From: an uncultured Bacteroidales bacterium
Lineage (GTDB): Bacteria; Bacteroidota; Bacteroidia; Bacteroidales; Paludibacteraceae
DNA: 64,000 bases
Assembly (NCBI GenBank): GCA_937891975.1
Contig: CALAUA010000014.1
Location: 124,001 to 188,000 of the forward strand
Direction of reading: 5' to 3'
The position numbers were made by a program, and so were the translations under genes. The notes beneath the pieces are model-generated. The model was not told the origin of the DNA. It made no database searches and was given only the letters and a program-made list of their open reading frames with translations. Below are positions 29,205-37,808 of the stretch, piece after piece (positions within the stretch are counted from its first letter, which is position 1; every line of letters starts with the position of its first letter).

Positions 29205-31199
29205 TTATTCTATTTTCTTCACTATCGCTGCAAAGCCACCTCCATGTGCCATCTTCACTGCCAACTCCTCTCCCTTTTTCACGCTATACTCCTTTATGTC
29301 GTACGCGTATGGGCGCGTGAGCCAATCGGCATCTTCGCCATCGCACCACAGTGTCAGCTGATATTCAGCCCCCTCTTGTAGCATCGTCAATGGCAATGTC
29401 AACTCGCGTGCTTGCTCGTCGGTGATTCCACCTATATACCATGTATCACCTCCGCGTTCTTGACGTGCATATACGCAGTAGTCGCCTATCTTACCGTCTA
29501 ATAGCATTGAACGCTCCCAATCGCAGGGTACCTCTTTTACAAAACGGAATGCATCGGGGTGTTGCATATAGTGCTCAGGCAAGTCACAAACCATCTGCAG
29601 TGGCGAATAGAAACATACAAACAAACCCAATTGATTCATCAGCGTTGAGTGTACGCGTGTAGTAGGTATCACTGGGTTCTCAAAATGGAATACGCCTGGT
29701 GTATAGTCTACAGGACCAGCTAGGATGCGCGTATAAGGCAATACTGTCACATGCTCACACGGACTACCACCATCCGTGCTCCATGCATTCCACTCTTGAC
29801 CACGAACGCCCTCTTGAGTCATCAAGTTAGGATATGTGCGTTGCAAACCTGTAGGCATTACAGGCTCGTGGTTGTCTATTGTAATCTGGTATTTTGCAGC
29901 CGTTTCTATTACTTTGCGATAGTGGCGTACACCAGATTGCCCTTTATTCCATTGTAACCCATCCAATGTGCGAATGATAGGTGCCACGTAGCCCGTCTTG
30001 ATAGCATGTATCCCATGTTCTGCATGATAAGCATATGCTTCCTCAAGTACCTTCTCATAGTCTGCAGCATTGCCACCTGTTTCATTATGTCCCACTATTG
30101 CTACACCCAAACTATCCGCCAAATTGCTCAAGTAATCCATATCCCAATCAGGGTAAGACTCAGTAAAGGAGAAGTGTCTCCAGTCTTCCCAACCTTTGTT
30201 CCATCCTTCTGCCAATACACCCTCTATACCATGCTCATTGGCAAAACGCAAATAGCGTTCCATATTCTCGGTTGTAGCACCATGTTTTGGTCCCATTTCC
30301 CAAGTCATTGTCTTAATATGCATGCCCCACCATATACCGATAAATTTCATTGGGCGAATCCATTCTGTATCTTCTATCGCACATGGCTCATTCAAGTTCA
30401 GCATAATACGTGATGCTACTAATTCTGATAAGTTTTCAGCAATGATTACCATACGCCATGGGGTAGAGAAGCTGCCTTCTTTGTAGGCACGTACATCCAT
30501 CGCGCGCGCACTCTCATCCAACCAAGGGGTCAAATAAGTGCACAACATATCTCCTTTTACATACAGATTTTGTGCAGGGTAGTCATACAATGCTGCCTCG
30601 TGTACAAAAGCATATCCCCCGTCTTTCAACTCAATGGTAATGGGCGAACATACCGTATCTATCAGCGACCACATTGGTGCTTTTTGCCACAATCCTTCAT
30701 AATACTCAGTGCGCCAAGGTATTGACCATACGTCATTATTATCTGCAAAGCGATATCCAGTTGTTTCGTCTGTGATGGTCATACTATCCTTATATGATGG
30801 AAATACATATCGGAATGCCACACCATCATCATAGCAACGAAACTCTATATCCATCTTTACTCCCGATTCGTGAAGCAATTTGACTATCATACTGTGATGA
30901 TTGTCGCGAATATATCGCTCTTCGCCCCATACGGTTTCCCATGTCAAATCTTGCTTCCCATGCTTGGTAGCACATAAGGTAAATCCACGATTCAAAGTAT
31001 ATTCTTTGGTCTGCAACCCCAATGGAGACCATAGTAGCACGCTATCACAATCGCGACACACACTGTATTCAGGTACACCATCTGTAGTCAAGCGAAAACA
31101 CACACTTAACTTACCATCAGGTGAATACAAATCAGTATGGCTACTGCTGCAAGCCAATAAAACGAGCGGAAAAATCAATAAGAATGTCTTAATTTTCAT
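29205..31199 (-). CDS. susB: GH97 alpha-glucosidase lipoprotein (SusB-like)
   Basis: 664 residues from the ATG at 31197-31199. The frame extends 27 bases upstream, but the lipoprotein signal MKIKTFLLIFPLVLLAC fixes the start. The N-terminal beta-sandwich, the TIM barrel and the C-terminal sheet are in GH97 order. Candidate catalytic glutamates are E445 (NHEP) and E469 (GQE), 24 residues apart as in SusB (508 and 532), with E373 (HNETGG) near the third. That spacing supports an inverting alpha-glucosidase. First gene of the operon, behind a complete promoter at 31224-31255. Confidence 0.93.
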   Translation of the reverse strand: MKIKTFLLIFPLVLLACSSSHTDLYSPDGKLSVCFRLTTDGVPEYSVCRDCDSVLLWSPLGLQTKEYTLNRGFTLCATKHGKQDLTWETVWGEERYIRDNHHSMIVKLLHESGVKMDIEFRCYDDGVAFRYVFPSYKDSMTITDETTGYRFADNNDVWSIPWRTEYYEGLWQKAPMWSLIDTVCSPITIELKDGGYAFVHEAALYDYPAQNLYVKGDMLCTYLTPWLDESARAMDVRAYKEGSFSTPWRMVIIAENLSELVASRIMLNLNEPCAIEDTEWIRPMKFIGIWWGMHIKTMTWEMGPKHGATTENMERYLRFANEHGIEGVLAEGWNKGWEDWRHFSFTESYPDWDMDYLSNLADSLGVAIVGHNETGGNAADYEKVLEEAYAYHAEHGIHAIKTGYVAPIIRTLDGLQWNKGQSGVRHYRKVIETAAKYQITIDNHEPVMPTGLQRTYPNLMTQEGVRGQEWNAWSTDGGSPCEHVTVLPYTRILAGPVDYTPGVFHFENPVIPTTRVHSTLMNQLGLFVCFYSPLQMVCDLPEHYMQHPDAFRFVKEVPCDWERSMLLDGKIGDYCVYARQERGGDTWYIGGITDEQARELTLPLTMLQEGAEYQLTLWCDGEDADWLTRPYAYDIKEYSVKKGEELAVKMAHGGGFAAIVKKIE

Positions 31200-31223
31200 G
31201 GCGTTGTTATAATTATTTTTTTG

Positions 31224-31255
31224 CAAAGGTAAGGTGTAATTTTTATATCAACAAA
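31224..31255 (-). promoter_or_regulatory. Promoter of the alpha-glucan operon
   Basis: On the minus strand: TTTG (31252-31255), 20 bases, TACCTTTG (31224-31231) followed by CA. It faces the susR-like promoter (31326-31333) across a ~70-bp AT-rich stretch that is the natural place for a SusR operator. I see no strong dyad there. Confidence 0.8.
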
Positions 31256-31325
31256 AAATATTACAAAAATCAAGAAAATTTTTCATATTTTTTTATGTAT
31301 ATTTTCGTAATTCAATTATTTTCTG

Positions 31326-31333
31326 TACCTTTG
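31326..31333 (+). promoter_or_regulatory. -7 box of the susR-like gene
   Basis: TACCTTTG, 19 bp before the ATG at 31352. The -33 region (ttttcg, 31301-31306) is an imperfect match. Confidence 0.65.
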
Positions 31334-31351
31334 CCGCAAATTATTTTTATC

Positions 31352-32941
31352 ATGAAAAAACCATTATCTATTTTTATCTTATTTACCATATCTATTTATA
31401 CGGTTTTTGCCAATAAATTCCCGATTATATCGGATATTCAGCGTTTGGATGATGCCATTAGCCAACGCTCTATTTTTGACCAACAGAAGCGCACTCGTAT
31501 CAATGCATTACTGCTATCTCTTGATACTGCTCAGCACCCTTATCCTATCTACAAATTTTTATACGAAGAATATAAATCATTTAATTACGATACAGCACTC
31601 ATTTATACCAAAAAAATGCACGAAGAGGCGCTCCTGCTTCAGCAACCCAATCTCCTCGCCGAAGCGGACCTTTGTCGAACGTTCGTTTACCTCTCGGGTG
31701 GACTTTTCAAAGAGGCATACGACCTGCTCTCCCATCTTGAAAACTACTATACACCTTACACTCTACCCCCTACACCCTTTTACTATATCACTTACGCACG
31801 CCTACTCTACGATATGGCAGATTACGCAGGAGGTGAGATGTTCGTTACCTACAATCAACGTGGCAACAACTATATGCAGCAACTCGTTGACCAATCAAAT
31901 CCTGCCGACTCCATGTACTACCACTATCCGCTTGCCTCTATCCTGCTCAGAGAGGGGAATTGCCATAAGAGTATTGCCCACTTTCAAGAGGCACTCAAAG
32001 ACTCTAGATGCTCTACCCATGACCAAGCTATCTTCTATAGTTCCATAGCTTTCCTCTACCGACAATTAGGTAATGATACTCTCGCATTAAAATATTATGT
32101 CAATGCAGCTATTGCAGATATTCAAAGTTCTACCTACGAGACAGTAGCCCTTCGAATGATTGCCGAGATGCTTTATCTACAAGGTCAGGTCAATCTCGCC
32201 GATAAGTATATCCACATTGCCATGCAGGATGCCCAGCGTTACCACGCACGCCACCGACAAGTTAGCATTTCGCAATTATTACCTATTATTGAGCGTCAAC
32301 ATACCGAAACGCTCCAGCAGCATCATTACACTACATTGATTATCTTAGCAGTTTCCATTTTCTTATTAATCTCCTCTATTGTGTGTATTTTGCTCATTAT
32401 TAGACGTACACGCAAACTACACTCCGCGCGAAAGACGATTGATCAGATGAATCAAAATTTGCAGATTGCCAATACCGTCAAAGAGGAACTACTAAGTAAT
32501 ATCCTCGTAGGACAATCTCAATACATCAATGCTGTGGAGCAATATCAAAGCTATGTCAAGGAGTCAGTTGTCAAGCGACAGATATCTCAACTAATGACCA
32601 TTCCTAAGAATGCGGATGCTAAGCTGCAACGCCAGATTCTCAACCGACGTAGAGATGAAATGTTGCTCAAGATTTTCCCTACCTTTGTTGAGGATTTTAA
32701 CCAGTTACTTAAAGAAGAAGAGCGTTTTGTACTCAAGGACAACGAATTGCTCAATACCCAACTGCGTATTTTTGCACTTATTCGTCTCGGTATCGTACAT
32801 AATGAAGTCATCGCCGAGATTTTGGATTATAGTATCAATACCGTTTATACCTATAAGACGCGAACCATCAACCGTTCTCATCTATCGCCCGACGAATTTT
32901 ATAAACAACTCATGAAAATTTCATCATTCAAACATTCATAA
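31352..32941 (+). CDS. susR: SusR-like membrane regulator (DUF6377 type)
   Basis: 529 residues from the ATG at 31352. Upstream in-frame codons overlap the promoter and are excluded. Signal-like first helix, a TPR-type helical sensor domain (~25-320), one membrane span at ~326-349 (LIILAVSIFLLISSIVCILLIIRR divided by short breaks), a cytoplasmic coiled segment, and a C-terminal DNA-binding region with a LuxR-like helix-turn-helix (LGIVHNEVIAEILDYSINTVYTY). In Bacteroides thetaiotaomicron, SusR senses maltose and activates the starch operon. The divergent position next to GH97-SusC-SusD makes the same role likely. Confidence 0.88.
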   Translation: MKKPLSIFILFTISIYTVFANKFPIISDIQRLDDAISQRSIFDQQKRTRINALLLSLDTAQHPYPIYKFLYEEYKSFNYDTALIYTKKMHEEALLLQQPNLLAEADLCRTFVYLSGGLFKEAYDLLSHLENYYTPYTLPPTPFYYITYARLLYDMADYAGGEMFVTYNQRGNNYMQQLVDQSNPADSMYYHYPLASILLREGNCHKSIAHFQEALKDSRCSTHDQAIFYSSIAFLYRQLGNDTLALKYYVNAAIADIQSSTYETVALRMIAEMLYLQGQVNLADKYIHIAMQDAQRYHARHRQVSISQLLPIIERQHTETLQQHHYTTLIILAVSIFLLISSIVCILLIIRRTRKLHSARKTIDQMNQNLQIANTVKEELLSNILVGQSQYINAVEQYQSYVKESVVKRQISQLMTIPKNADAKLQRQILNRRRDEMLLKIFPTFVEDFNQLLKEEERFVLKDNELLNTQLRIFALIRLGIVHNEVIAEILDYSINTVYTYKTRTINRSHLSPDEFYKQLMKISSFKHS

Positions 32942-32948
32942 TTGCCTT

Positions 32949-33884
32949 ATGGAATCTATCATCTCTCTCAACGAAGCACTCGACACCGCCACTTTCTATG
33001 GTGTGAACAATATCAATATCCTTTGCCTCAAGAACCAGCACCCCGATGTACGCATCGTGGCGCGTGGCTATCAGGTGAAGATTATCGGTGCGCAAGCCGC
33101 TATCGCGCGCTTTGAGCAGAATCTGCGCAAGTGTGAGGCGTTCTGCATCAAGAACAACACCCTCAACGAGGAGCAGATCCTCCAGCTCCTTCATGGAGAA
33201 GAGCCCACGGAATTCCTTCAAGACAACCTTATTTTGCACGGCGTGAATGGTAAGTCCATCGTAGCGCGTAGTGCCAACCAGCAGTTGCTCGTGGATGCTT
33301 ACGAGGAGAATGATCTACTGTTTGCTGTAGGACCTGCGGGTAGTGGTAAGACCTACACCGCTATTGCGCTGGCAGTGCGCGCGCTCAAGAACCGCGAAGT
33401 CAAGCGCATCATCCTCTCCCGTCCTGCGGTAGAAGCGGGAGAGAAACTGGGTTTCCTGCCTGGCGACATGAAGGAGAAGATCGACCCATACTTGCAACCC
33501 CTCTACGACGCGCTGCAAGATATGATTCCTGGCGCCAAACTCAACGAATATATGGAGCGTGGCGTCATACAGATAGCTCCGCTCGCCTTCATGCGCGGGC
33601 GCACGCTCGCGGATGCGATCGTTATATTAGATGAGGCGCAGAACACTACCACAGCCCAACTCAAGATGTTCCTCACTCGCCTTGGCGTGCATGGCAAGAT
33701 GATTATTACCGGCGACCTTACGCAGATTGACCTGCCTGCCAGCCAAAAGTCGGGACTGAAAGATGCCATCGAACGCCTACGCGACATCAAAGGCATTGCC
33801 ATGGTAGAGTTCAACCAGAAGGACATTGTTCGTCATCACCTTGTCAAGCGCATTGTGGATGCCTATGCGGGAAAAGGTGAGTAG
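32949..33884 (+). CDS. phoH: PhoH-family ATPase
   Basis: 311 residues. An N-terminal KH-like region (~1-100) precedes the PhoH ATPase domain, with Walker A GPAGSGKT near residue 128, SRPAVEAGEKLGFLPGD, Walker B-like VILDEAQNTT and the TGDLTQIDLP sensor. Family members are linked to RNA metabolism, but the precise role is not settled. It follows the susR-like gene by 7 bp, so it may be transcribed with it, although the functions look unrelated. Confidence 0.93.
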   Translation: MESIISLNEALDTATFYGVNNINILCLKNQHPDVRIVARGYQVKIIGAQAAIARFEQNLRKCEAFCIKNNTLNEEQILQLLHGEEPTEFLQDNLILHGVNGKSIVARSANQQLLVDAYEENDLLFAVGPAGSGKTYTAIALAVRALKNREVKRIILSRPAVEAGEKLGFLPGDMKEKIDPYLQPLYDALQDMIPGAKLNEYMERGVIQIAPLAFMRGRTLADAIVILDEAQNTTTAQLKMFLTRLGVHGKMIITGDLTQIDLPASQKSGLKDAIERLRDIKGIAMVEFNQKDIVRHHLVKRIVDAYAGKGE

Positions 33885-33937
33885 TGATGGCTACTCCGTA
33901 GCAGTAACCTGCGCGAAGCGCACTAAATTCAATATTC

Positions 33938-34234
33938 ATGAAATCTCTTCCATCTCTTTGGCTTTGTCTGCTGCTTGACGCAGTAGGTATGGTATCGTAT
34001 TTCATCCCGGCATGGGGCGAGTGGATTGATGCGGTATGGGGACCATTATCGGCATTCTTATTCTATTATCTCTTTGGCGGCAAGACGGGCGCCGTAGGTG
34101 CAGCCATCAGTTTTGCAGAGGAGTCACTGCCTTTTACGGATATTATCCCTATGTTCACCATTGGCTACTTCGTCCGCAAACGAGAACTTCAAAATCCTTC
34201 TACCAAAGATACCTGTTCCATAGATAAACAATAA
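33938..34234 (+). CDS. Small conserved-looking membrane protein
   Basis: 98 residues with three hydrophobic stretches (~5-25, ~30-50, ~65-85) and motifs LDAVGMVSYFIPAWGEWID, FYYLFGGKTGA and SFAEESLPFTDIIP. The ending is hydrophilic. No family function is known to me. The pattern resembles small integral membrane proteins found beside phoH in Bacteroidetes. 53 bp after phoH and in the same direction. Confidence 0.7.
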   Translation: MKSLPSLWLCLLLDAVGMVSYFIPAWGEWIDAVWGPLSAFLFYYLFGGKTGAVGAAISFAEESLPFTDIIPMFTIGYFVRKRELQNPSTKDTCSIDKQ

Positions 34235-34235
34235 T

Positions 34236-34250
34236 CACTAAACTCTAAAC
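34236..34250. repeat. Short period-7 repeat before recO
   Basis: cactaaa, ctctaaa, c in 7-bp register, right after the small membrane protein stop. Two copies only. Confidence 0.5.
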
Positions 34251-34282
34251 AATTGCGTCTCGCCGCGTTCACTGAACAAACA

Positions 34283-34314
34283 TTTGCACACATACAAATT
34301 TTTCACTACCTTTG
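34283..34314 (+). promoter_or_regulatory. recO promoter
   Basis: TTTG (34283-34286), 20 bases, TACCTTTG (34307-34314) followed by CA, 18 bp before the recO ATG. Full consensus match. Confidence 0.8.
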
Positions 34315-34332
34315 CAGCAGAATTATACAAGC

Positions 34333-34914
34333 ATGCCCATCGCCATTGTACTATCATTGACCAAGTACTCCGACACGGGGAGTATAGCGCACCTCTACAC
34401 TGCCGAGCAGGGGCGTATGCAGTATGCGGTATATGGCAATAAATACAAAGGCATCCTACGCCCACTATCCATCGTGGAGTTTACCACTGCTAAACGGCAA
34501 AATGCCCCACAGCAGATGGGTAGTATCACCTCCGCCTCATTGTCTTACACACCGCAACTATTGTCAATAGATGTACAACGCCAATGCGTGGCGATGTTTA
34601 TTGCCGAGATACTGAGCACCACCCTGCGTCACCCGATGAGCGATCAGCCATTGTTTGACTGGCTATGTGAAATGATAAAGCACTTAGATACAGATGTGGA
34701 TATCAGCAATCTGCATTTGCATTTCTTAATCGAGTACGCTAGCCATTTGGGCATTGGTATCGACGATATGGAGCACTCCGATTGGTATCAAGCGCCCCGC
34801 TCGCGCCAAGAGCGCCAAGAGCGCTTGCGTGCGCTATGCCTATACTACAGCGAACATATAGAAGACTTCCGCACGCCCAAATCGTTGGACGTGCTGATGG
34901 AAGTGTTTGACTAG
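34333..34914 (+). CDS. recO: DNA repair protein RecO
   Basis: 193 residues from the ATG at 34333. A longer frame begins in the promoter and is rejected. An N-terminal OB-fold (LSLTKYSDTGSIAHLYTAEQG split, YAVYGNKYKGILRPLSIVEF) precedes the helical domain (FIAEILSTTLRHP, LFDWLCEMI, NLHLHFLIEYASHLGI). Bacteroidetes RecO is usually ~240 residues, so this copy is short. The zinc-binding cysteines of some RecO proteins are not seen. RecO loads RecA with RecR. It converges on the F5/8C gene with only 7 bp between the stops and no visible terminator. Confidence 0.85.
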   Translation: MPIAIVLSLTKYSDTGSIAHLYTAEQGRMQYAVYGNKYKGILRPLSIVEFTTAKRQNAPQQMGSITSASLSYTPQLLSIDVQRQCVAMFIAEILSTTLRHPMSDQPLFDWLCEMIKHLDTDVDISNLHLHFLIEYASHLGIGIDDMEHSDWYQAPRSRQERQERLRALCLYYSEHIEDFRTPKSLDVLMEVFD

Positions 34915-34921
34915 ACTTGAA

Positions 34922-36244
34922 TCATCGCATCATTCTGCCACTCACGTCATACTTCACGCCATTACGGATAATGATGAGTTGGCTATTGTCAATTACCTTC
35001 AACACGTCATTTTCTGGAGTAGATACCGATGAGAGATCGGTGCCTTGTACATAAGTACCAAAGACTTTAAATTCGTACATCTTTACACCCCATTGTGTAG
35101 CAGCTTTGGTGCTCCAGAATCGCACATAACGCACTTTAGAGGCATTCTTGAGATCATCGCCATAGATTGCTCTTGCATGCGCATTGATAGCAGCAGCCCC
35201 TTCATAAGTGTAGGTAGTAGTCCAAGCCACATTATCCTCAGAGAAGTCCACGTGATATTCTTGTGAGCAAGCACCTTCAAATAGAATATATACCATATTC
35301 ACGTCGTAATAAGCACCCAAGTCCACAGTAAACCACGCATCGTAGGTGCGAGCTGCTTCATCGCCAGCACCTGCTTCGCCATTGTAGCAACCTTGCCATA
35401 TAGTAGCGTCATTGCCATCCACAGCATAATATGCATTATTGGCATCAAGTTCGGGATTGATGTTGGATTGAGCAATCACCTTGCTATTCTCTTTGCTAGT
35501 ACTTGCCGCAGCATTCTCACCATCGTAAGCAAACACCTCGAACGGAGTAGCTTCCACCTCACCAATAGCCACTTTGATGAGTGCAGAACCCACTTTGGCA
35601 GGTGTATAGACATTGTTGGTGATAGTACCTGCATCTGCAGGAAGGATGGTATAAGTCACCTCGCCTGCATCGGTCATGATTTGTCCGTTTTGGTCTTTAG
35701 CTGTCACATCAATTGCAAGGTCTTCGCCTACTTTGCTGATGTTAGCTGCTGGCTTGGCCTCTAATGTGGTAAGTTTGCTAACGCCTGACAAATACACGCG
35801 GAACTCAAAGAATGAGTAGCCATAATCTAGCGCACGCTCTGTACCTTGGAATTGAACGTAGCGTGCGGTAGTTGCGTCAATCAAATGGGTCTGAGTGAGT
35901 TGTGTAGGAATGTATTGATCTTCTACCTTCAAGATCTGATTCCAAACTGCGCTGTCTGAACTAACCGACACCGTAAAATCTTTAGCATACGCACCTTCCC
36001 ATACGATTTGGATGGTATTGAATGTACGCACTTGTCCCAAATCAATGGTGAAAGTTTGAGGGTCCACCTTATGCTCTGACTCCCAGCGTGTTCCGATATT
36101 GTCATCCATAGCAAGAAGTGGATTACCAGAAGTGGCAGTAGCAGTAGCGCCGTTGGCTGTGAGCGCGAAGTTGACATCCGTTTCTTGAGCGAAAGTAGAG
36201 AGTGTCAAGGTGCAAAGAATGAAAGAAATAAATAAGTGCTTCAT
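34922..36244 (-). CDS. Secreted two-discoidin-domain protein with tail
   Basis: 440 residues. Signal peptide to ~19 (STFAQ). F5/8 type C (discoidin/CBM32-like) domain at ~22-150 (NIGTRWESE, TIDLGQVRTFNTIQIVWEGAY, ARYVQFQGTER), an Ig-like linker domain at ~155-240, and a second F5/8 type C domain at ~245-395 (GNDATIWQG, WFTVDLGAYYDVNMV). The shared tail (VIDNSQLIIIRNG) ends it. No catalytic residues. Such modules bind sugars or surfaces, so a secreted glycan-binding or adhesion role is inferred. Its second discoidin domain closely resembles those of the two larger neighbours. Confidence 0.82.
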   Translation of the reverse strand: MKHLFISFILCTLTLSTFAQETDVNFALTANGATATATSGNPLLAMDDNIGTRWESEHKVDPQTFTIDLGQVRTFNTIQIVWEGAYAKDFTVSVSSDSAVWNQILKVEDQYIPTQLTQTHLIDATTARYVQFQGTERALDYGYSFFEFRVYLSGVSKLTTLEAKPAANISKVGEDLAIDVTAKDQNGQIMTDAGEVTYTILPADAGTITNNVYTPAKVGSALIKVAIGEVEATPFEVFAYDGENAAASTSKENSKVIAQSNINPELDANNAYYAVDGNDATIWQGCYNGEAGAGDEAARTYDAWFTVDLGAYYDVNMVYILFEGACSQEYHVDFSEDNVAWTTTYTYEGAAAINAHARAIYGDDLKNASKVRYVRFWSTKAATQWGVKMYEFKVFGTYVQGTDLSSVSTPENDVLKVIDNSQLIIIRNGVKYDVSGRMMR

Positions 36245-36293
36245 AATTGTAGAATTTTAGAGTTGTGTAAAGTTGTCTTGGATTATTTAGGAA

Positions 36294-36320
36294 GTTAGGG
36301 AGGGAGTCATCCTCCCTAAC
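36294..36320 (-). terminator. Hairpin after the FN3/glycan-binding-like gene
   Basis: A 10-bp perfect stem (gttagggagg / cctccctaac) with a 7-nt loop, 13 bp past the stop. The identical stem occurs at 37772-37798. There is no U-run, so it is a weak terminator or a 3'-end stabiliser. Confidence 0.6.
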
Positions 36321-36332
36321 CTAAGAAGTAAA

Positions 36333-37712
36333 TTAGCGTACAACACTACCAGTAGCATCATACTTCACACCATTGCGGATAATATAGAGTTGACCATTTT
36401 CAATCAACTTCGTTGCCTTGTTCTCAATGGTGATATTGTCAACGGCAGACTCAGTAGCGCTATAGAGATATACATTGTCAATAAAGAATGAACCTAATGC
36501 ATAATAATCAATCATCTTTACTTGGAAGATCTTAGTAAGATCCTTGCTTGTAAGATCAATGGTAATGGTATTCCATTGGTTCGCCTTTACGTCAATGCCT
36601 GCAACAGCATAATCCCCACCACCTTCATTGAGAGGACCTAGTGTGATTTTCCCATCAGCAAGAGGATAGATATCCATCGTGAATGTAGTGAAGCCAGTAG
36701 CGTCAAATGCGCCAAACTGCCAACCAATCATTCCGTCAGTGAAACCATAGTAATACAATACTTTATCACCTTCCACGAGATTGCCCTCTGCCATTTTTGG
36801 AGCATTCCACCAACCTTCATTGAATGAGTTGAGTGAAGTCCAAGCTGGAGTATATGCATCTGAATAGATAGATTTTACGTTAGCAGCAGCAATAGTAGGA
36901 GCTGGTGCAGGAGCAGGAGCTTCCAAAGTCTTTGCAGCTACACTCACTGCTTCGGTAGCATTGCCTGCCTCGTCCTTAGCTACGACGCTAAAATTATATT
37001 CGGTATTAGGCAGCAATCCAGCAACAATAACAGTAGTAGGAGTGCCAGAAACACCCGTTTGAGTAGCCACAACTTCGTCACCATTCTTCACCTCATATTT
37101 TACTACGCCAGAGTTATCAGCCGCAGAAACATTCAGAGTAGCAGAGAAATATGAAGCATAGGCCAAACTAGCAGTAAGTGCAGTAGGAACCTCTGTATCC
37201 TCTTCAGGAACCTGTGTGGTATAAAAATATACGTTGTTCAACCAGAAGGTCTGATTGCCCACATTATCAATCTTGATTTGGTACACATTTGTCCAATTGG
37301 TGACACCCTCAAAAGCACTCAATGGGATCTCAATAGCATTCCATTGTCCGCCTACGACATCTTTGGTGACGCGAACTTCAGCAGCACCATGAATAGGCAC
37401 AATACCCATTGAGAAGCTACCTGCAGACCATACATCCAAGTGCAAAACTTCCATTTTAGAGCAGTTTAATTCAAAATCTACCAAGCCAAAATATCCCAAA
37501 TTTGTGGTTACATATTTTTTACCATAAGTGTCTTGAGAATATTGGGTGCCAGATCCCCATTCTCCATAGCCACAATCAGCATTGTAGGTAGTAGAATACA
37601 CAGCTTTTACTTGATTAGCTGGATGAGTTGGAGCAGTGGGTAGTGCAGATGGTTGTGCCACTACGCTTGCTGCAAATGCAGCAACTGCGAAAAGAGAAAA
37701 GATTTTTTTCAT
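36333..37712 (-). CDS. Secreted protein with two glycan-binding-like modules, FN3 and tail
   Basis: 459 residues. Signal peptide to ~19 (SVVAQ). Two related beta-sandwich modules, at ~20-170 (NQVKAVYSTTYNADCGYGEWG, split by gaps; YFGLVDF; LHLDVW; WLNNVYFY) and ~275-415 (ANVKSIYSDAYTPAW, GWQFGAFDATGF, FFIDNVYLY), enclose an FN3-like domain (~175-265, DKDEAGNATEAV-type strand). The shared tail closes it (LIENGQLYIIRNG). Modules of this type accompany secreted carbohydrate-active proteins in Bacteroidales. Binding is inferred. Confidence 0.78.
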   Translation of the reverse strand: MKKIFSLFAVAAFAASVVAQPSALPTAPTHPANQVKAVYSTTYNADCGYGEWGSGTQYSQDTYGKKYVTTNLGYFGLVDFELNCSKMEVLHLDVWSAGSFSMGIVPIHGAAEVRVTKDVVGGQWNAIEIPLSAFEGVTNWTNVYQIKIDNVGNQTFWLNNVYFYTTQVPEEDTEVPTALTASLAYASYFSATLNVSAADNSGVVKYEVKNGDEVVATQTGVSGTPTTVIVAGLLPNTEYNFSVVAKDEAGNATEAVSVAAKTLEAPAPAPAPTIAAANVKSIYSDAYTPAWTSLNSFNEGWWNAPKMAEGNLVEGDKVLYYYGFTDGMIGWQFGAFDATGFTTFTMDIYPLADGKITLGPLNEGGGDYAVAGIDVKANQWNTITIDLTSKDLTKIFQVKMIDYYALGSFFIDNVYLYSATESAVDNITIENKATKLIENGQLYIIRNGVKYDATGSVVR

Positions 37713-37771
37713 ACGTGTAATAATTTAAAAGGTTAATAAATTTGTACAGCCAAACTGTGTTTGGTTAGAGA

Positions 37772-37798
37772 GTTAGGGAGGTTATCAGCCTCCCTAAC
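37772..37798 (-). terminator. Hairpin after the 1071-residue protein gene
   Basis: Stem gttagggagg / cctccctaac with loop ttatcag, 11 bp past the stop. A smaller dyad ccaaac / gtttgg lies at 37750-37764. The stem is identical to 36294-36320. Confidence 0.6.
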
Positions 37799-37808
37799 CT
37801 ATTGAGGA

